Assembly (NCBI RefSeq): GCF_900090225.1
Contig: NZ_FMHY01000002.1
Span: 7,104,146 to 7,168,145 of the forward strand
Reading direction: 5' to 3'
Length of the DNA: 64,000 nucleotides
From: Micromonospora eburnea
Lineage (GTDB): Bacteria; Actinomycetota; Actinomycetes; Mycobacteriales; Micromonosporaceae
The notes beneath the pieces are model-generated. The model was not told where the DNA came from. It made no database searches and saw nothing but the letters and a program-made list of their open reading frames with translations. This document shows, in pieces, positions 1-7,490 of the stretch; position 1 is the first letter of the stretch; each line of letters starts with the position of its first letter. The position numbers were made by a program, and so were the translations under genes.

Positions 1-110
1 TCGGTCGGGCGTTGCGGTCCGGCGGGCTCACCACCACGGTCACCCCGACCGGCACCCGGACCTGGGCGGAGCACCTCGCGGACACGTACGGGGGAACCGG
101 CCGAAGATGA
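1..110 (+). CDS. C-terminal end of an unidentified protein (partial)
   Basis: The reading frame that begins at base 3 is open from the window edge to a TGA at 108-110. It encodes about 35 residues ending in TWAEHLADTYGGTGRR. The composition looks like a real soluble C-terminus, and the next gene starts 37 bases later on the same strand. Too little is present to name a family. It is called only because the frame is clean and its codon use fits the genome; it could still be chance. Confidence 0.4.
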   Translation, partial: GRALRSGGLTTTVTPTGTRTWAEHLADTYGGTGRR

Positions 111-147
111 AAGCTGCGGCGGTTCACATTCGCCTTACCGTGACCGC

Positions 148-342
148 ATGCTGGTTTTCATCACCACGGTGGTCCTCTACGTGTTCGGTTTCGTCTTCCT
201 GTACGGCGTGATCCGGCTCGGCGTCCGGCACGGCATCGAGGACGTCGAGGCGCACCGCGCCCAGATGGCCCGAGCCGAGCAACTCGCGGTCCACCAGGAT
301 CGGACGTTCGCCCGCGAGAACGCCTTCCTCACCGGCAGCTGA
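148..342 (+). CDS. small single-pass membrane protein, 64 aa
   Basis: The protein opens with a hydrophobic stretch (residues 2-25, LVFITTVVLYVFGFVFLYGV) predicted to span the membrane once. A charged, probably helical cytoplasmic tail of about 38 residues rich in R, E and Q follows. No enzymatic motif is visible. The start is ATG at 148, with weak Shine-Dalgarno support. It lies alone between the partial gene and the YbaK-type gene, on the same strand. Small proteins of this layout are often membrane anchors or regulators, but no function can be assigned. The hydrophobic segment and sharp composition change argue that the frame is real. Confidence 0.6.
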   Translation: MLVFITTVVLYVFGFVFLYGVIRLGVRHGIEDVEAHRAQMARAEQLAVHQDRTFARENAFLTGS

Positions 343-474
343 CGCGCCTTCCGCAAGCTTCGGTCCCCCGGGAGCCCGCGATGTGCTGCACTGTGAGTCG
401 CCCCTACCGGCGCACGGCGGTTCGGTCGGAACGCCGATGGGCGGAGCCGGCTGACGGGTGCGAGGATCGCATCC

Positions 475-1026
475 GTGATGGGGACGCTGAAGACCGAACC
501 TGCCCGTACCCGCCTGGACCTGCTGGCCCCGCCGGTCGCCGCCGCGATCGGAGGGTGGCCGGGTGAGGCGCCGGTGGACGTCGACGACGTGCTGGTCGCC
601 CCGATCGACGCCGAGCTGGCCGACACGGCCGCGTTCTGCGCCGCGTACGAGGTGGGGCTGGACGAGTCGGCGAACTGCGTGGTGGTGGCCGGCAAGCGGG
701 GTGGCGAGACCCGGTACGCCGCCTGCGTCGTACTCGCCACCACCCGGGCCGACGTGAACGGCGTGGTCCGCCGGATGCTGGACGTACGCAAGGCGAGTTT
801 CGCGCCGATGGCCGACGCCGTCGAGCTGACCGGGATGGAGTACGGCGGGATCACCCCGATCGGGCTGCCGGAGGAATGGCCGATTCTGGTCGACTCGCGG
901 GTGGTGGCCACCCCGCATGTGATCATCGGGTCCGGCGTACGGCACAGCAAGATCGCGCTGCCGGGGCCGGCGCTCGGCGTGCTGCCAGGGGCGACGGTGG
1001 TGGAGGACCTGGCCAAACCGGCCTAG
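475..1026 (+). CDS. YbaK/EbsC-family aminoacyl-tRNA deacylase-like protein, 183 aa
   Basis: The protein matches the single-domain YbaK/ProX fold, which hydrolyses mischarged aminoacyl-tRNA in trans. Visible family signs are the GKRGGETRYAA segment around residue 80, the glycine- and proline-rich loop TGMEYGGITPIGLP (about 122-135) and a late GSG turn (about 159). There is no fused synthetase, so it acts as a free-standing editing factor; the substrate amino acid cannot be told. Start is GTG at 475 or the adjacent ATG at 478. The prolyl-tRNA synthetase gene lies 1.6 kb away on the opposite strand. Several YbaK members clear Cys- or Ala-tRNA(Pro), so a link is possible but unproven. The gene ends at a 38-bp palindrome. 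Confidence 0.8.
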   Translation: MMGTLKTEPARTRLDLLAPPVAAAIGGWPGEAPVDVDDVLVAPIDAELADTAAFCAAYEVGLDESANCVVVAGKRGGETRYAACVVLATTRADVNGVVRRMLDVRKASFAPMADAVELTGMEYGGITPIGLPEEWPILVDSRVVATPHVIIGSGVRHSKIALPGPALGVLPGATVVEDLAKPA

Positions 1027-1035
1027 GTAGTCAGT

Positions 1036-1073
1036 ATCATCGATCTTGTTTCACGTGAAACAAGATCGATGAT
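1036..1073. promoter_or_regulatory. parS: parS: 38-bp perfect palindrome with the canonical ParB-binding 16-mer
   Basis: Bases 1036-1073 form a perfect inverted repeat centred between 1054 and 1055. Its core at 1047-1062 is TGTTTCACGTGAAACA, identical to the 16-bp parS site bound by chromosomal ParB in Bacillus and compatible with the actinobacterial site. The palindrome lies exactly between two converging genes (stops at 1026 and 1076). It may therefore also fold as a bidirectional terminator, although it lacks a T-run. Chromosomal parS sites cluster near oriC, which fits the pknB/crgA block 45 kb away. Confidence 0.85.
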
Positions 1074-1075
1074 GG

Positions 1076-1723
1076 TCACTCGGCTGATTCTCGATGGTCG
1101 GCCTCGCGTTGCTCGACCTCGCGCAGGGCGGCGAGCAGGGTCTCCGGCTCCTGGGCGCCGGTGACGGCGTACTTGCCGGCCAGCACGAAGGTCGGCACGC
1201 TGGAGACGCCGATCTGGTGCGCGGTGGCCAGTTCGGCCGCCACCTCACGCCGGCCCAGGTTCGACTCCAGGTGATCGCGGGTCTCGGCCTCGTCCAGGCC
1301 GGCCTCGGCGGCCAGCTTGACCAGCGCGTCCGTCGACCCGATGTCCACGCCGTCGTGGAAGTGCGCCCGGTAGAGCGCCTCGACCAGCTCGGCGGCCCGG
1401 CCCCGCTCGGTGGCGTACCGGATCAGCCGGTGCGCCTCGAAGGTGTTGGCCTGCACCGCCCGGTCGAAGCGCAGGTCGAGGCCCACGCCCGCGGCGACCT
1501 GGGTGACGTGGGTGAACATCTCCTCGGCCCGCTCCCGGCCGCCGAACTTCGCGGCCAGCGCCTCGACCAGCGGCTTCGGCTCGGTCACCGGCGTCGGGTC
1601 GAGCTGGAACGGCCGGAACCGGACGGTCACCTCGCCGTCGTACGACTCCAGCGCCTGCTCCAGCCGGCGCTTGCCGATCCAGCACCACGGGCAGACGACG
1701 TCGGCGTAGATCTCGATCTCCAT
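1076..1723 (-). CDS. DsbA-family oxidoreductase (FrnE/HCCA-isomerase-like), 215 aa
   Basis: This is a thioredoxin-fold protein of the DsbA/2-hydroxychromene-2-carboxylate isomerase superfamily. The redox motif is C11-PW-C14, directly after strand 1 (MEIEIYADVVCPWCWIGK), and an all-helical insertion follows. The cis-Pro region is SSVPTFVLAGKYAVTGAQ near residue 175. There is no signal peptide, so it works in the cytoplasm like FrnE proteins of actinomycetes and Deinococcus. ATG at 1723 is chosen because the open frame upstream has arginine/proline-rich shadow composition. It follows sufE by 20 bases, and the two may be co-transcribed from the proS side. The substrate is unknown. Confidence 0.85.
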   Translation of the reverse strand: MEIEIYADVVCPWCWIGKRRLEQALESYDGEVTVRFRPFQLDPTPVTEPKPLVEALAAKFGGRERAEEMFTHVTQVAAGVGLDLRFDRAVQANTFEAHRLIRYATERGRAAELVEALYRAHFHDGVDIGSTDALVKLAAEAGLDEAETRDHLESNLGRREVAAELATAHQIGVSSVPTFVLAGKYAVTGAQEPETLLAALREVEQREADHRESAE

Positions 1724-1743
1724 GATCGGAGACAACCCGTCGA

Positions 1744-2160
1744 TCAGGAAATCTGTTCCCGGACCTGGCGCTTGAGTCGGGCCAGGATCGCGTTGCCGCC
1801 GCGTACCCGCAACGGGCTGATCGCCTGGGCCAGCCCCATCCGCTGGTAGAGGTCGTCCGGGACGGCCAGCACCTCCTCGGCGCTCGCCCCGGCCAGCCCC
1901 TCGGCGAGGATGCCGGCGAAGGCGCGCGTGGTCGGCGCCTCCGGCGGGCAGTCGAAGACCGTGGTCACCGTCCGGTCCGGATTGACCTCGGCGCGGAGGA
2001 AGAAGGCGGTCTGGCACTCGGGCACCTGCTCCAGCTCCGCCCGGTCCACGCCGGCCGGCAGGGGCGGGACGACGTCGGCGTACTCAAGGAGCATCTCCAG
2101 CACCACGTCGCGGGGCGCGCCCGTGAACTCGTCGACGATCTCGGCCAGCTTGCTCGGCAT
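1744..2160 (-). CDS. sufE: SufE-family sulfur acceptor protein, 138 aa
   Basis: SufE accepts persulfide sulfur from a cysteine desulfurase and passes it to Fe-S cluster assembly. The family signature is the catalytic cysteine in VPECQTAFFL (Cys49 from the chosen start), followed by the central strands and the conserved AISPLRVRGGNAIL tail. ATG at 2160 is preferred over GTG at 2169 because AGGGGGTG lies about eight bases upstream of it. In many actinobacteria sufE is beside the rhodanese gene sseA. Here an sseA-like gene lies 9 kb away, so that pairing is broken. Confidence 0.88.
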   Translation of the reverse strand: MPSKLAEIVDEFTGAPRDVVLEMLLEYADVVPPLPAGVDRAELEQVPECQTAFFLRAEVNPDRTVTTVFDCPPEAPTTRAFAGILAEGLAGASAEEVLAVPDDLYQRMGLAQAISPLRVRGGNAILARLKRQVREQIS

Positions 2161-2178
2161 CTCGGGCACCCCCTGAGG

Positions 2179-2580
2179 TTAGCCGTGCCCTCCGGGCACC
2201 TGTTCCAGGGCGAGGTGCCGGGCCAGGTCGCCGAGGGAGACGATGCCGACCAGCTTGCGTTCGCCGTCGCAGACCAGCACCCGCCTGATGTTGCGCTCCC
2301 GCATCAGGGTGGCCGCCTCGCTCAGGGTGGCCTGCTGCTCGATCATCACCACCTCACGGTTGATGATCGAGCCGATCATGGTGGTCACCGGGTCGGCCCG
2401 CTCGGCCACCGCCCGGACGACGATGTCGCGGTCGGTCAACATGCCGGCGAGCGTCGCCCCATCGGTGACCACCACGTCGCCGATGTCGGACTCCCTCATC
2501 ACCCTGGCCGCCTCCTCCAGGGCGGTCTCCGCCGGCAGGTAGACCACCTGCCTTGTCATCACGTCGCTGACCCGGAACAT
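2179..2580 (-). CDS. tandem CBS-domain protein, 133 aa
   Basis: The protein consists of two CBS motifs only, at about residues 7-60 (VSDVMTRQVVYL ... LTDRDIVVRAVAE) and 72-126 (NREVVMIEQQATLSEAATLM ... GIVSLGDLARHLALE). Paired CBS domains form a Bateman module that binds adenine nucleotides or SAM and usually regulates a partner. Here no partner domain is fused. It lies 19 bases upstream of the sufE start on the same strand and 54 bases after the proS stop, so it is probably in one transcription unit with them. The partner and ligand cannot be read from sequence. Stand-alone CBS proteins of this length are common in actinomycetes and often linked to dormancy or stress. Confidence 0.85.
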   Translation of the reverse strand: MFRVSDVMTRQVVYLPAETALEEAARVMRESDIGDVVVTDGATLAGMLTDRDIVVRAVAERADPVTTMIGSIINREVVMIEQQATLSEAATLMRERNIRRVLVCDGERKLVGIVSLGDLARHLALEQVPGGHG

Positions 2581-2634
2581 GAGCCCTCCGAAACACCTCG
2601 GCCGATCCGACAGCGGTACCCCGTGGCGGGTCCG

Positions 2635-4404
2635 TTACACCCGGTCCTGGCGCGTCCCGCGTACCTCGTCGAGCAGGCGCTCGACCAGGCCGTCCACCGG
2701 CAGCTCGACCCGCTCGCCGGAGGCCCGGTCGCGCAGCTCGACGTACCCCTCGGCGAGACGACGGCCGACCACGACGGCGCGCGGGATGCCGACCAGTTCG
2801 GCGTCGGTGAACTTCACCCCGGCCGAGACGTGCGTGCGGTCGTCGACCAGCACCCGCAGGCCGGCGGCGGAGAGCCGTCCGCCGAGATCCAGCGCCGCGT
2901 CGAGCTGCGGCCCCTTCCCGGCAGCCACCAGGTGTACGTCGCACGGCGCGACCGCCGCCGGCCAGACCAGCCCCCGGTCGTCGTGGTGCTGCTCGGCCAC
3001 CGCCGCGACCGCCCGGGACACCCCGATGCCGTAGCAGCCCATGGTGGGCCGGACCGGCTTGCCCTCCGGGCCGAGTACGTCGACCGCGAAGGCGTCGGTG
3101 AACCGGCGGCCGAGCTGGAAGATGTGCCCCACCTCGATGCCCCTCCGCATGGTCAGCTCGCCGCCGGCGCAGGCCGGGCAGGGGTCGCCGGGACGCACCT
3201 CGGCGGCCTCGATCGTGCCGTCCGGGGTGAAGTCGCGCCCACAGACCACGTCGACCGCGTGCCGGCCGGGCTCGTTCGCCCCGGTCAGCCAGGCGGTGCC
3301 GGTGACCACCCGCGGGTCGACCAGGTAGCGGATGCCGTGCTTGGCGAGGATCTGCGGCCCGAGGTAACCGCGGATCAGCTCGGGGTGGGCCGCCCAGTCC
3401 TCGAAGACGGTCACCGTGGCCGGATGCACCGCGGCCGCCACCCGCTTGAGGTCCACCTCACGGTCGCCCGGCAGGCCGATCACCAGCAGCTCGCCACTTT
3501 CCGCGCCCGGCCGGCGGACGGTGAGCACCACGTTCTTCAACGTGTCGGCGGCGGTCCAGTCCGTCCGGCCGCCGAGGGCGCGGGTGTTCGCCAGCTCGAC
3601 CAGCGAGGCGATGGTCGGCGTCTCCGGGGTGTCGTGCACCTCCGTCGCCGGGTACGCGGCCGGGTCGCCAGCGGCCGGCGCGCGGGTCACCACCGCCTCG
3701 GTGTTGGCCGCGTAGTCGCATTCGGTGCAGCCGACGAAGGTGTCCTCACCGACCGGGGTCGCGGCCAGAAACTCCTCCGATGCCGAGCCGCCCATCGCCC
3801 CGGACATCGCGTGCACCACCGTGAAGTCCAGCCCGAGCTTCTCGAAGATCTTCGTGTAGGCCCGGCGGTGCCGGTCGTAGGCCGCCTGGAGCCCTGCCTC
3901 GTCCAGGTCGAACGAGTAGGCGTCCTTCATCAGGAACTCGCGCCCACGCAGCACGCCGGCCCGGGGCCGGGCCTCGTCCCGGAACTTCGTCTGGATCTGG
4001 AACAGCGTCACCGGGAAGTCCCGGTACGAGGTAAAGAGGTCCTTCACCAGCAGCGCGGCCATCTCCTCGTGCGTCGGGGCGAGCAGGTGCTCGGCGCCCT
4101 TCCGGTCGGCCAGGGTGAAGATGTCGTCGCCGTACTCCGTCCACCGCCCGCTGGTCCGGTACGGCTCGGCCGGCAGCAGCGCCGGGAAGTGCACCTCCTG
4201 GTCGCCGATCGCCGCCATCTCCGACCGGACGATCTCCGTCACCCGGTCCAGCACCAGCTTGCCCAGTGGCAGCCAGGTGTAGCCGCCGGGTGCGGCACGG
4301 CGGACGTAGCCGGCGCGGAGCAAGAGCCGGTGGCTCGGCACCTCCGCGTCGGCCGGGTCCTCGCGCAGGGTCCGGAGCAGCAGAGTCGACATGCGCAGCA
4401 GCAT
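2635..4404 (-). CDS. proS: prolyl-tRNA synthetase, 589 aa
   Basis: This is a class II aminoacyl-tRNA synthetase that charges tRNA-Pro. Motif 2 is visible as QIQTKFRDEARPRAG and motif 3 as MGCYGIGVSR. Between them lies the bacterial-type editing (INS) insertion, residues about 225-400, giving the usual prokaryotic-type length. The C-terminal anticodon-binding domain contains VLVDDRTHVSAGVKFTDAELVGIPRAVVVG. The start is taken as ATG 4404 (MLLRMSTLLLRTL), which is typical of Micromonosporaceae ProS. A TACGCT -10-like box ends six bases before it, suggesting a leaderless mRNA. ATG 4392 is the alternative. It heads a probable proS-CBS-sufE-dsbA group. Confidence 0.95.
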   Translation of the reverse strand: MLLRMSTLLLRTLREDPADAEVPSHRLLLRAGYVRRAAPGGYTWLPLGKLVLDRVTEIVRSEMAAIGDQEVHFPALLPAEPYRTSGRWTEYGDDIFTLADRKGAEHLLAPTHEEMAALLVKDLFTSYRDFPVTLFQIQTKFRDEARPRAGVLRGREFLMKDAYSFDLDEAGLQAAYDRHRRAYTKIFEKLGLDFTVVHAMSGAMGGSASEEFLAATPVGEDTFVGCTECDYAANTEAVVTRAPAAGDPAAYPATEVHDTPETPTIASLVELANTRALGGRTDWTAADTLKNVVLTVRRPGAESGELLVIGLPGDREVDLKRVAAAVHPATVTVFEDWAAHPELIRGYLGPQILAKHGIRYLVDPRVVTGTAWLTGANEPGRHAVDVVCGRDFTPDGTIEAAEVRPGDPCPACAGGELTMRRGIEVGHIFQLGRRFTDAFAVDVLGPEGKPVRPTMGCYGIGVSRAVAAVAEQHHDDRGLVWPAAVAPCDVHLVAAGKGPQLDAALDLGGRLSAAGLRVLVDDRTHVSAGVKFTDAELVGIPRAVVVGRRLAEGYVELRDRASGERVELPVDGLVERLLDEVRGTRQDRV

Positions 4405-4410
4405 TGCCGC

Positions 4411-4416
4411 AGCGTA
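4411..4416 (-). promoter_or_regulatory. candidate -10 box for leaderless proS transcription
   Basis: On the minus strand TACGCT lies six bases before the proS ATG. In actinomycetes a TANNNT box this close to the start codon usually means that transcription begins at or next to the start codon. No convincing -35 element was found, so this is a candidate only. Confidence 0.4.
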
Positions 4417-4564
4417 CGACGGGCAGGCCGGCCCGGCGATCCCATTCCGGGCGGATTGCTTGATCGACTCCGTATTGCGCACGTTGCGGTATCCGACCGA
4501 CGTGAACACCGCCATGTCGCGTACCTGGAGTGGATCAAGTTACGTGACTGGCGACGTGCGGGAG

Positions 4565-5308
4565 CTAGGAGATCTCCAGGGTCAGGTCAGGGTCTGCGAC
4601 GCCGATCTCGCCCCGGTAACCGTCGCCGGCCGCGGCGCGAGCCGCCGCCGGATCGGTGCCCGGCCACAGGTGGGTCAGGACCAGCCGCCTCACGCCGGCC
4701 TCCGCGGCCTGCCGGCCCACCTGGCGCGCGCTCGACAGGTAGCCAACCGAATCCTCCGGTACCCGATCCACGTGGGTGGCCTCGGCCAGCAGCAGGTCAG
4801 CGTCGCGCGCCAGTTCCACCACGTCGGGGCTCGGGCCGCTGTCACCGGTGTACGTGAGCACCCGGCCGCCGGCCGTCAGGCGTACGCCGGCGTTGGGCAC
4901 CCAGTGCGGCAGTAGGCGGGTCTCGGCGCGGAACGGGCCGAGGTCGAAAGTGCTGCCGACGCTGAACTCGTGCAGAACGTAGGCGGCGTCCAACATCCCC
5001 GGGCGGTCCAGCGCCAGCACCGCGTCGAGCGCGCCGGGCGGCGCGTACACCGGTAGCGGCGGGGGCGGATCGTCGCGCAGTGTGCGCGCCCGGAGGAGCG
5101 GATTCAGGTCGGCACAGTGGTCGGGATGCCCGTGGCTGATGAACACCGCGTCGACCTGGCCCGCGGCGACGTGTTGCAACAGCCGTGGGAAGGCCGCATA
5201 GCCAAGATCGACGAGCAGCCGGAAACCGTCGTGTTCCACGAGGTAGCCGCTGCACGCCTGGCCCGCCTCCGGCCACGCACCGCATCCACCCAGCACCGTG
5301 AGCCGCAT
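4565..5308 (-). CDS. metallo-beta-lactamase-fold hydrolase (RNase Z/phosphodiesterase-like), 247 aa
   Basis: The N-terminal MRLTVLGGCGAWP and the zinc motif H59-G-H61-P-D63-H64 mark the MBL fold. Further zinc ligands are in LPHWVPN, YTGDSG (metal-bridging Asp) and LVLTHLWPG. The size and arrangement match the small RNase Z-like/cyclic-phosphodiesterase branch annotated simply as MBL-fold hydrolases in actinobacteria; the true substrate is unknown. The start ATG 5308 is preceded on the minus strand by TAGCGT seven bases away, suggesting leaderless transcription. It lies 160 bases upstream of proS on the same strand and probably has its own promoter. Confidence 0.85.
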   Translation of the reverse strand: MRLTVLGGCGAWPEAGQACSGYLVEHDGFRLLVDLGYAAFPRLLQHVAAGQVDAVFISHGHPDHCADLNPLLRARTLRDDPPPPLPVYAPPGALDAVLALDRPGMLDAAYVLHEFSVGSTFDLGPFRAETRLLPHWVPNAGVRLTAGGRVLTYTGDSGPSPDVVELARDADLLLAEATHVDRVPEDSVGYLSSARQVGRQAAEAGVRRLVLTHLWPGTDPAAARAAAGDGYRGEIGVADPDLTLEIS

Positions 5309-5315
5309 GTGCTGG

Positions 5316-5321
5316 ACGCTA
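5316..5321 (-). promoter_or_regulatory. candidate -10 box for the MBL-fold hydrolase gene
   Basis: TAGCGT on the minus strand is separated by seven bases from the ATG at 5308. This is the same geometry as the box before proS and suits a leaderless transcript. Confidence 0.35.
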
Positions 5322-5410
5322 CCGGCCCAGATTACCTTCGCAAAGCCGTACGCGGCGTGGGCGGGCGGTGCCGGCGAGGCTTCGGATCTGACGGTCCCCG
5401 CCCCACGCCG

Positions 5411-5986
5411 TCAGCCGATGTGGGTTCTTCTGCGCCTGGGGTAGGTGAGGTCGAGGCTGACGGGCAGGTCCGGCTTGCCGAGGGCGTACCGGATGCGGGG
5501 CAGGACGAGGGCTTCGATCCGCTCGCGCAACGCGGGAAGGTCGACGTCGCGATCAGCCGTGACGTTCAGCGCCAGGCGGGGAGCGTGCGGCTGGCCCGAG
5601 AGCTTGGTGTCGACGTCTTCCACACCCGGGCAGTCTTCAACCTCCGCCCTGATGGCGGTGGCGAGGGCCCCGGCATCGAGAACCGTCCGGCCGGCGGTGC
5701 CATCGGTGCTGATGTTGATCCGGCGCTGACTGGGTTCGGTGGTGATGACGGTGGCCAGCCAGCGTAGGCCGAGCAGCGCGAGGATCGCGGCTGCCACGGC
5801 CGCCAGCGGCCAGACCCAGCCGCCGTGGGTACCGATGAAGCGGGCGGGCGGATTGTCGAGCAGGGGTCGCCGGCCGAATCCCGATCCGAACACGTCCGTA
5901 CCGGCGAGGAGGATCGCGATGCCGAGGACCAGCAGGACCAGCGCGAGGATGGTGAGCAGGGTCCGGTTGGCGCGATCGGCCGGCAT
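5411..5986 (-). CDS. amaP: AmaP-type alkaline-shock membrane anchor, 191 aa
   Basis: AmaP anchors Asp23 at the membrane in Staphylococcus. This protein has the same layout: two transmembrane segments (about residues 10-28, TLLTILALVLLVLGIAILLA, and 55-78, WVWPLAAVAAAILALLGLRW), then an Asp23-like cytoplasmic domain with RTVLDAGALATAIRAEVEDCPGVEDV. It is the last gene of a six-gene run and shares one base with the preceding DUF6286 stop (TGATG). The start is ATG 5986 (MPADRANRT); the longer frame upstream is a shadow of the neighbour. The operon partners include two Asp23/Gls24 proteins. Confidence 0.8.
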   Translation of the reverse strand: MPADRANRTLLTILALVLLVLGIAILLAGTDVFGSGFGRRPLLDNPPARFIGTHGGWVWPLAAVAAAILALLGLRWLATVITTEPSQRRINISTDGTAGRTVLDAGALATAIRAEVEDCPGVEDVDTKLSGQPHAPRLALNVTADRDVDLPALRERIEALVLPRIRYALGKPDLPVSLDLTYPRRRRTHIG

Positions 5987-6525
5987 CACTGCTGCTCCTC
6001 CGTCTTGATCCGAACGTCCAGGGCCGGTGCCGTGGCCAGGCGCAGCGCGTCGAGGCGGTGCTGGGCGGCCGAGGCTATCGCGGCGTGCAGGGAGTCCGCC
6101 GACGGTGCCGTCCCGTCGGGGACCTCGGCGCGAAGGCGTACGAGGTGTCGGCCGACCGTGACGTGGGCGTCGTGGACGCCGTCGACCTCGACGGCCGCGT
6201 CCCGCAGGGTCCGGGCCAGGCCGCGACGGGTGATGGCCGCGTCGGTGGCGGGATCGACGGGCTGCAACGGCAGCCGGTCCGGCCGACGGGGTTTGAGCTG
6301 CGCGGCGAGCAGGAGCAGACCGATGACGGCCAGCCCCACCCCGATCAGCCGTACGATTCCGCTGCCCCAGGTGGTGCCGGAGGCCCAGCGGTAGAGGCCG
6401 GGCCAGTTCAGCGCGATCGGCTTCGCCCCGACCGCGTAGGCGACGATCTCGATCAACACGAGAACGGCGCCGAGGGCCAGCCCCAGACTCAGCAGGAACG
6501 CGAGCAGACGGTTGGTGATTCTCAC
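5986..6525 (-). CDS. DUF6286-type membrane protein of the Asp23 cluster, 179 aa
   Basis: Two hydrophobic segments at residues about 8-30 (LAFLLSLGLALGAVLVLIEI) and 57-78 (VRLIGVGLAVIGLLLLAAQL) are followed by a basic stretch (KPRRPDRLPL). The soluble domain resembles the C-terminal half of AmaP/Asp23-like proteins (TRRGLARTLRDAAVEVDGVHDAHVTVG). It thus looks like a paralogue of its neighbour amaP. It starts 12 bases after the asp23 stop and overlaps amaP by one base, so translational coupling is likely. The function, probably tethering Gls24 proteins at the membrane, is inference from context. Confidence 0.75.
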   Translation of the reverse strand: MRITNRLLAFLLSLGLALGAVLVLIEIVAYAVGAKPIALNWPGLYRWASGTTWGSGIVRLIGVGLAVIGLLLLAAQLKPRRPDRLPLQPVDPATDAAITRRGLARTLRDAAVEVDGVHDAHVTVGRHLVRLRAEVPDGTAPSADSLHAAIASAAQHRLDALRLATAPALDVRIKTEEQQ

Positions 6526-6537
6526 CAGGGCCTCGAT

Positions 6538-6960
6538 TCAGTGCACCCGGCTGCCGGCCGCGCCGCCGGTGACCAGGTCGGTGACGGTGATCCCCACCTC
6601 GTGGACCTGTAGGCCGGTCAGGTCCGACACACGGGTTCGGACGTGGTCGCGGACCTGCGCGGTGACGTCCGGAATGGATGCCGGCCAGCGGACGCTGATG
6701 GACAACTCGATACGGGTGACCGAGTCCTCCTTGTAGGCGGACGCGGACGCGGCGGCATCCAGGTCGGCACGGCGGATGCCGAAGCGGCCCGCTCCGGGCA
6801 GGGCCCGCCCGAGAACACGTGGGGAGGCGCTGCCCGCGTCGGCGATCTCCTGTGCCGCCCGCGCGGCGATCTTCTCCACCACGCGGTCGTGAATGTGCAG
6901 CTTGCCCAGCTCCGCGCGCTGGCCCAGGCCGCCTGCTGCGGTATCGGTCACCGCGGTCAC
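6538..6960 (-). CDS. Asp23/Gls24-family envelope stress protein (second copy), 140 aa
   Basis: The Asp23/Gls24 domain spans most of the protein. The opening helix is GKLHIHDRVVEKIAARAAQEI, a central DSVTRIELSISVRWPASIPDVTAQVRDHVRTRV follows, and the strand LQVHEVGITVTDLV ends the fold. The family forms membrane-associated filaments or patches that counter cell-wall or alkaline stress. The start is GTG 6960, which overlaps the stop of the upstream DUF2273 gene by four bases (GTGA). It differs from the first copy (7487-7966) by having a longer middle loop rich in Gly, Ser and Ala. Confidence 0.85.
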   Translation of the reverse strand: MTAVTDTAAGGLGQRAELGKLHIHDRVVEKIAARAAQEIADAGSASPRVLGRALPGAGRFGIRRADLDAAASASAYKEDSVTRIELSISVRWPASIPDVTAQVRDHVRTRVSDLTGLQVHEVGITVTDLVTGGAAGSRVH

Positions 6961-7136
6961 TGACTGCTCCGGCGGCCCTGGACGTACGGGGCGAGATTGA
7001 CCTCACCGGCGAAGAACTTCGACACCGCGTAGCCGATCGCCGCGAACAGGGCGACGATCAGCATCTGACCGAAGCTGCCGAATGCCAGGGCGAAGCCCAA
7101 CGCCAGGCCGACGACGACACCTATCAACTTGCTCAT
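6957..7136 (-). CDS. DUF2273-like small membrane protein, 59 aa
   Basis: The protein has two short hydrophobic helices (LIGVVVGLALGFALAFGSF, then QMLIVALFAAIGYAVSKFFA) joined by a tight turn, and a short polar tail. Small DUF2273-type proteins of this design accompany Asp23 and AmaP genes in Gram-positive bacteria. The start is ATG 7136 (MSKLIGVV), not the longer frame to 7214, whose added residues are shadow sequence of the upstream gene. It overlaps the next asp23 gene by four bases. Confidence 0.75.
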   Translation of the reverse strand: MSKLIGVVVGLALGFALAFGSFGQMLIVALFAAIGYAVSKFFAGEVNLAPYVQGRRSSQ

Positions 7137-7152
7137 GTTGTCGCTCTTCCCA

Positions 7153-7490
7153 TCATGCTGTGCGGACCTCCACCCCGGCTGCGGGCGGGTCCTCCAGATC
7201 GGCGATAACCACATCGACCCGGCGACCGGCAGTCAGTGGCGCCACCGCCGCCCGTACCTCGCCGGCGACCTCTCGGGCCGTGACCCCCACCGGCCCCGGA
7301 CCTGGACCACCACGGCGTCGGCGTCGACGGCCACGCCCTCGACCTGCCGGCCGGGCAGGTAGGTGGTGCGGCCTCCCGGCCAACCCGCGGTCAGGCCCGC
7401 CACGCCTCGGCAGGCCTGGACCGCAGCCAGGACGGCGTCCACGTCGACGCCGTCGACCACCGCGTCGCCCTGCTTCTCGATGGCGGTCAT
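7153..7490 (-). pseudogene. Asp23-like short protein, reading frame broken by a 1-base loss
   Basis: From ATG 7490 the frame reads MTAIEKQGDAVVDGVDVDAV and continues as a good family match to VVVQVRGRWG. It then shifts and stops early at 7233. The other half of the fold (VTAREVAGEVRAAVAPL ... VDVVIADLEDPP) continues in a different frame to the stop at 7153. Restoring one G on the coding strand in the five-base run at 7284-7288 would give a continuous protein of about 112 residues. Either a sequencing indel or a true inactivating frameshift is possible. It overlaps the upstream asp23 stop by four bases (ATGA), as expected of an intact operon member, so a sequencing error is favoured. Confidence 0.75.

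Noticed and set aside
1036..1073. The 38-bp palindrome as only a rho-independent terminator
   Set aside because: The exact 16-bp parS core is unlikely by chance and there is no T-run. Termination may be a secondary role.
2161..2169. GTG 2169 as the sufE start
   Set aside because: ATG 2160 has AGGGGGTG at proper distance; the three extra residues add no homology.
2185..4857. An 890-codon open frame on the plus strand over proS and the CBS gene
   Set aside because: It is an antisense shadow of proS; the translation is low-complexity Arg/His/Pro sequence.
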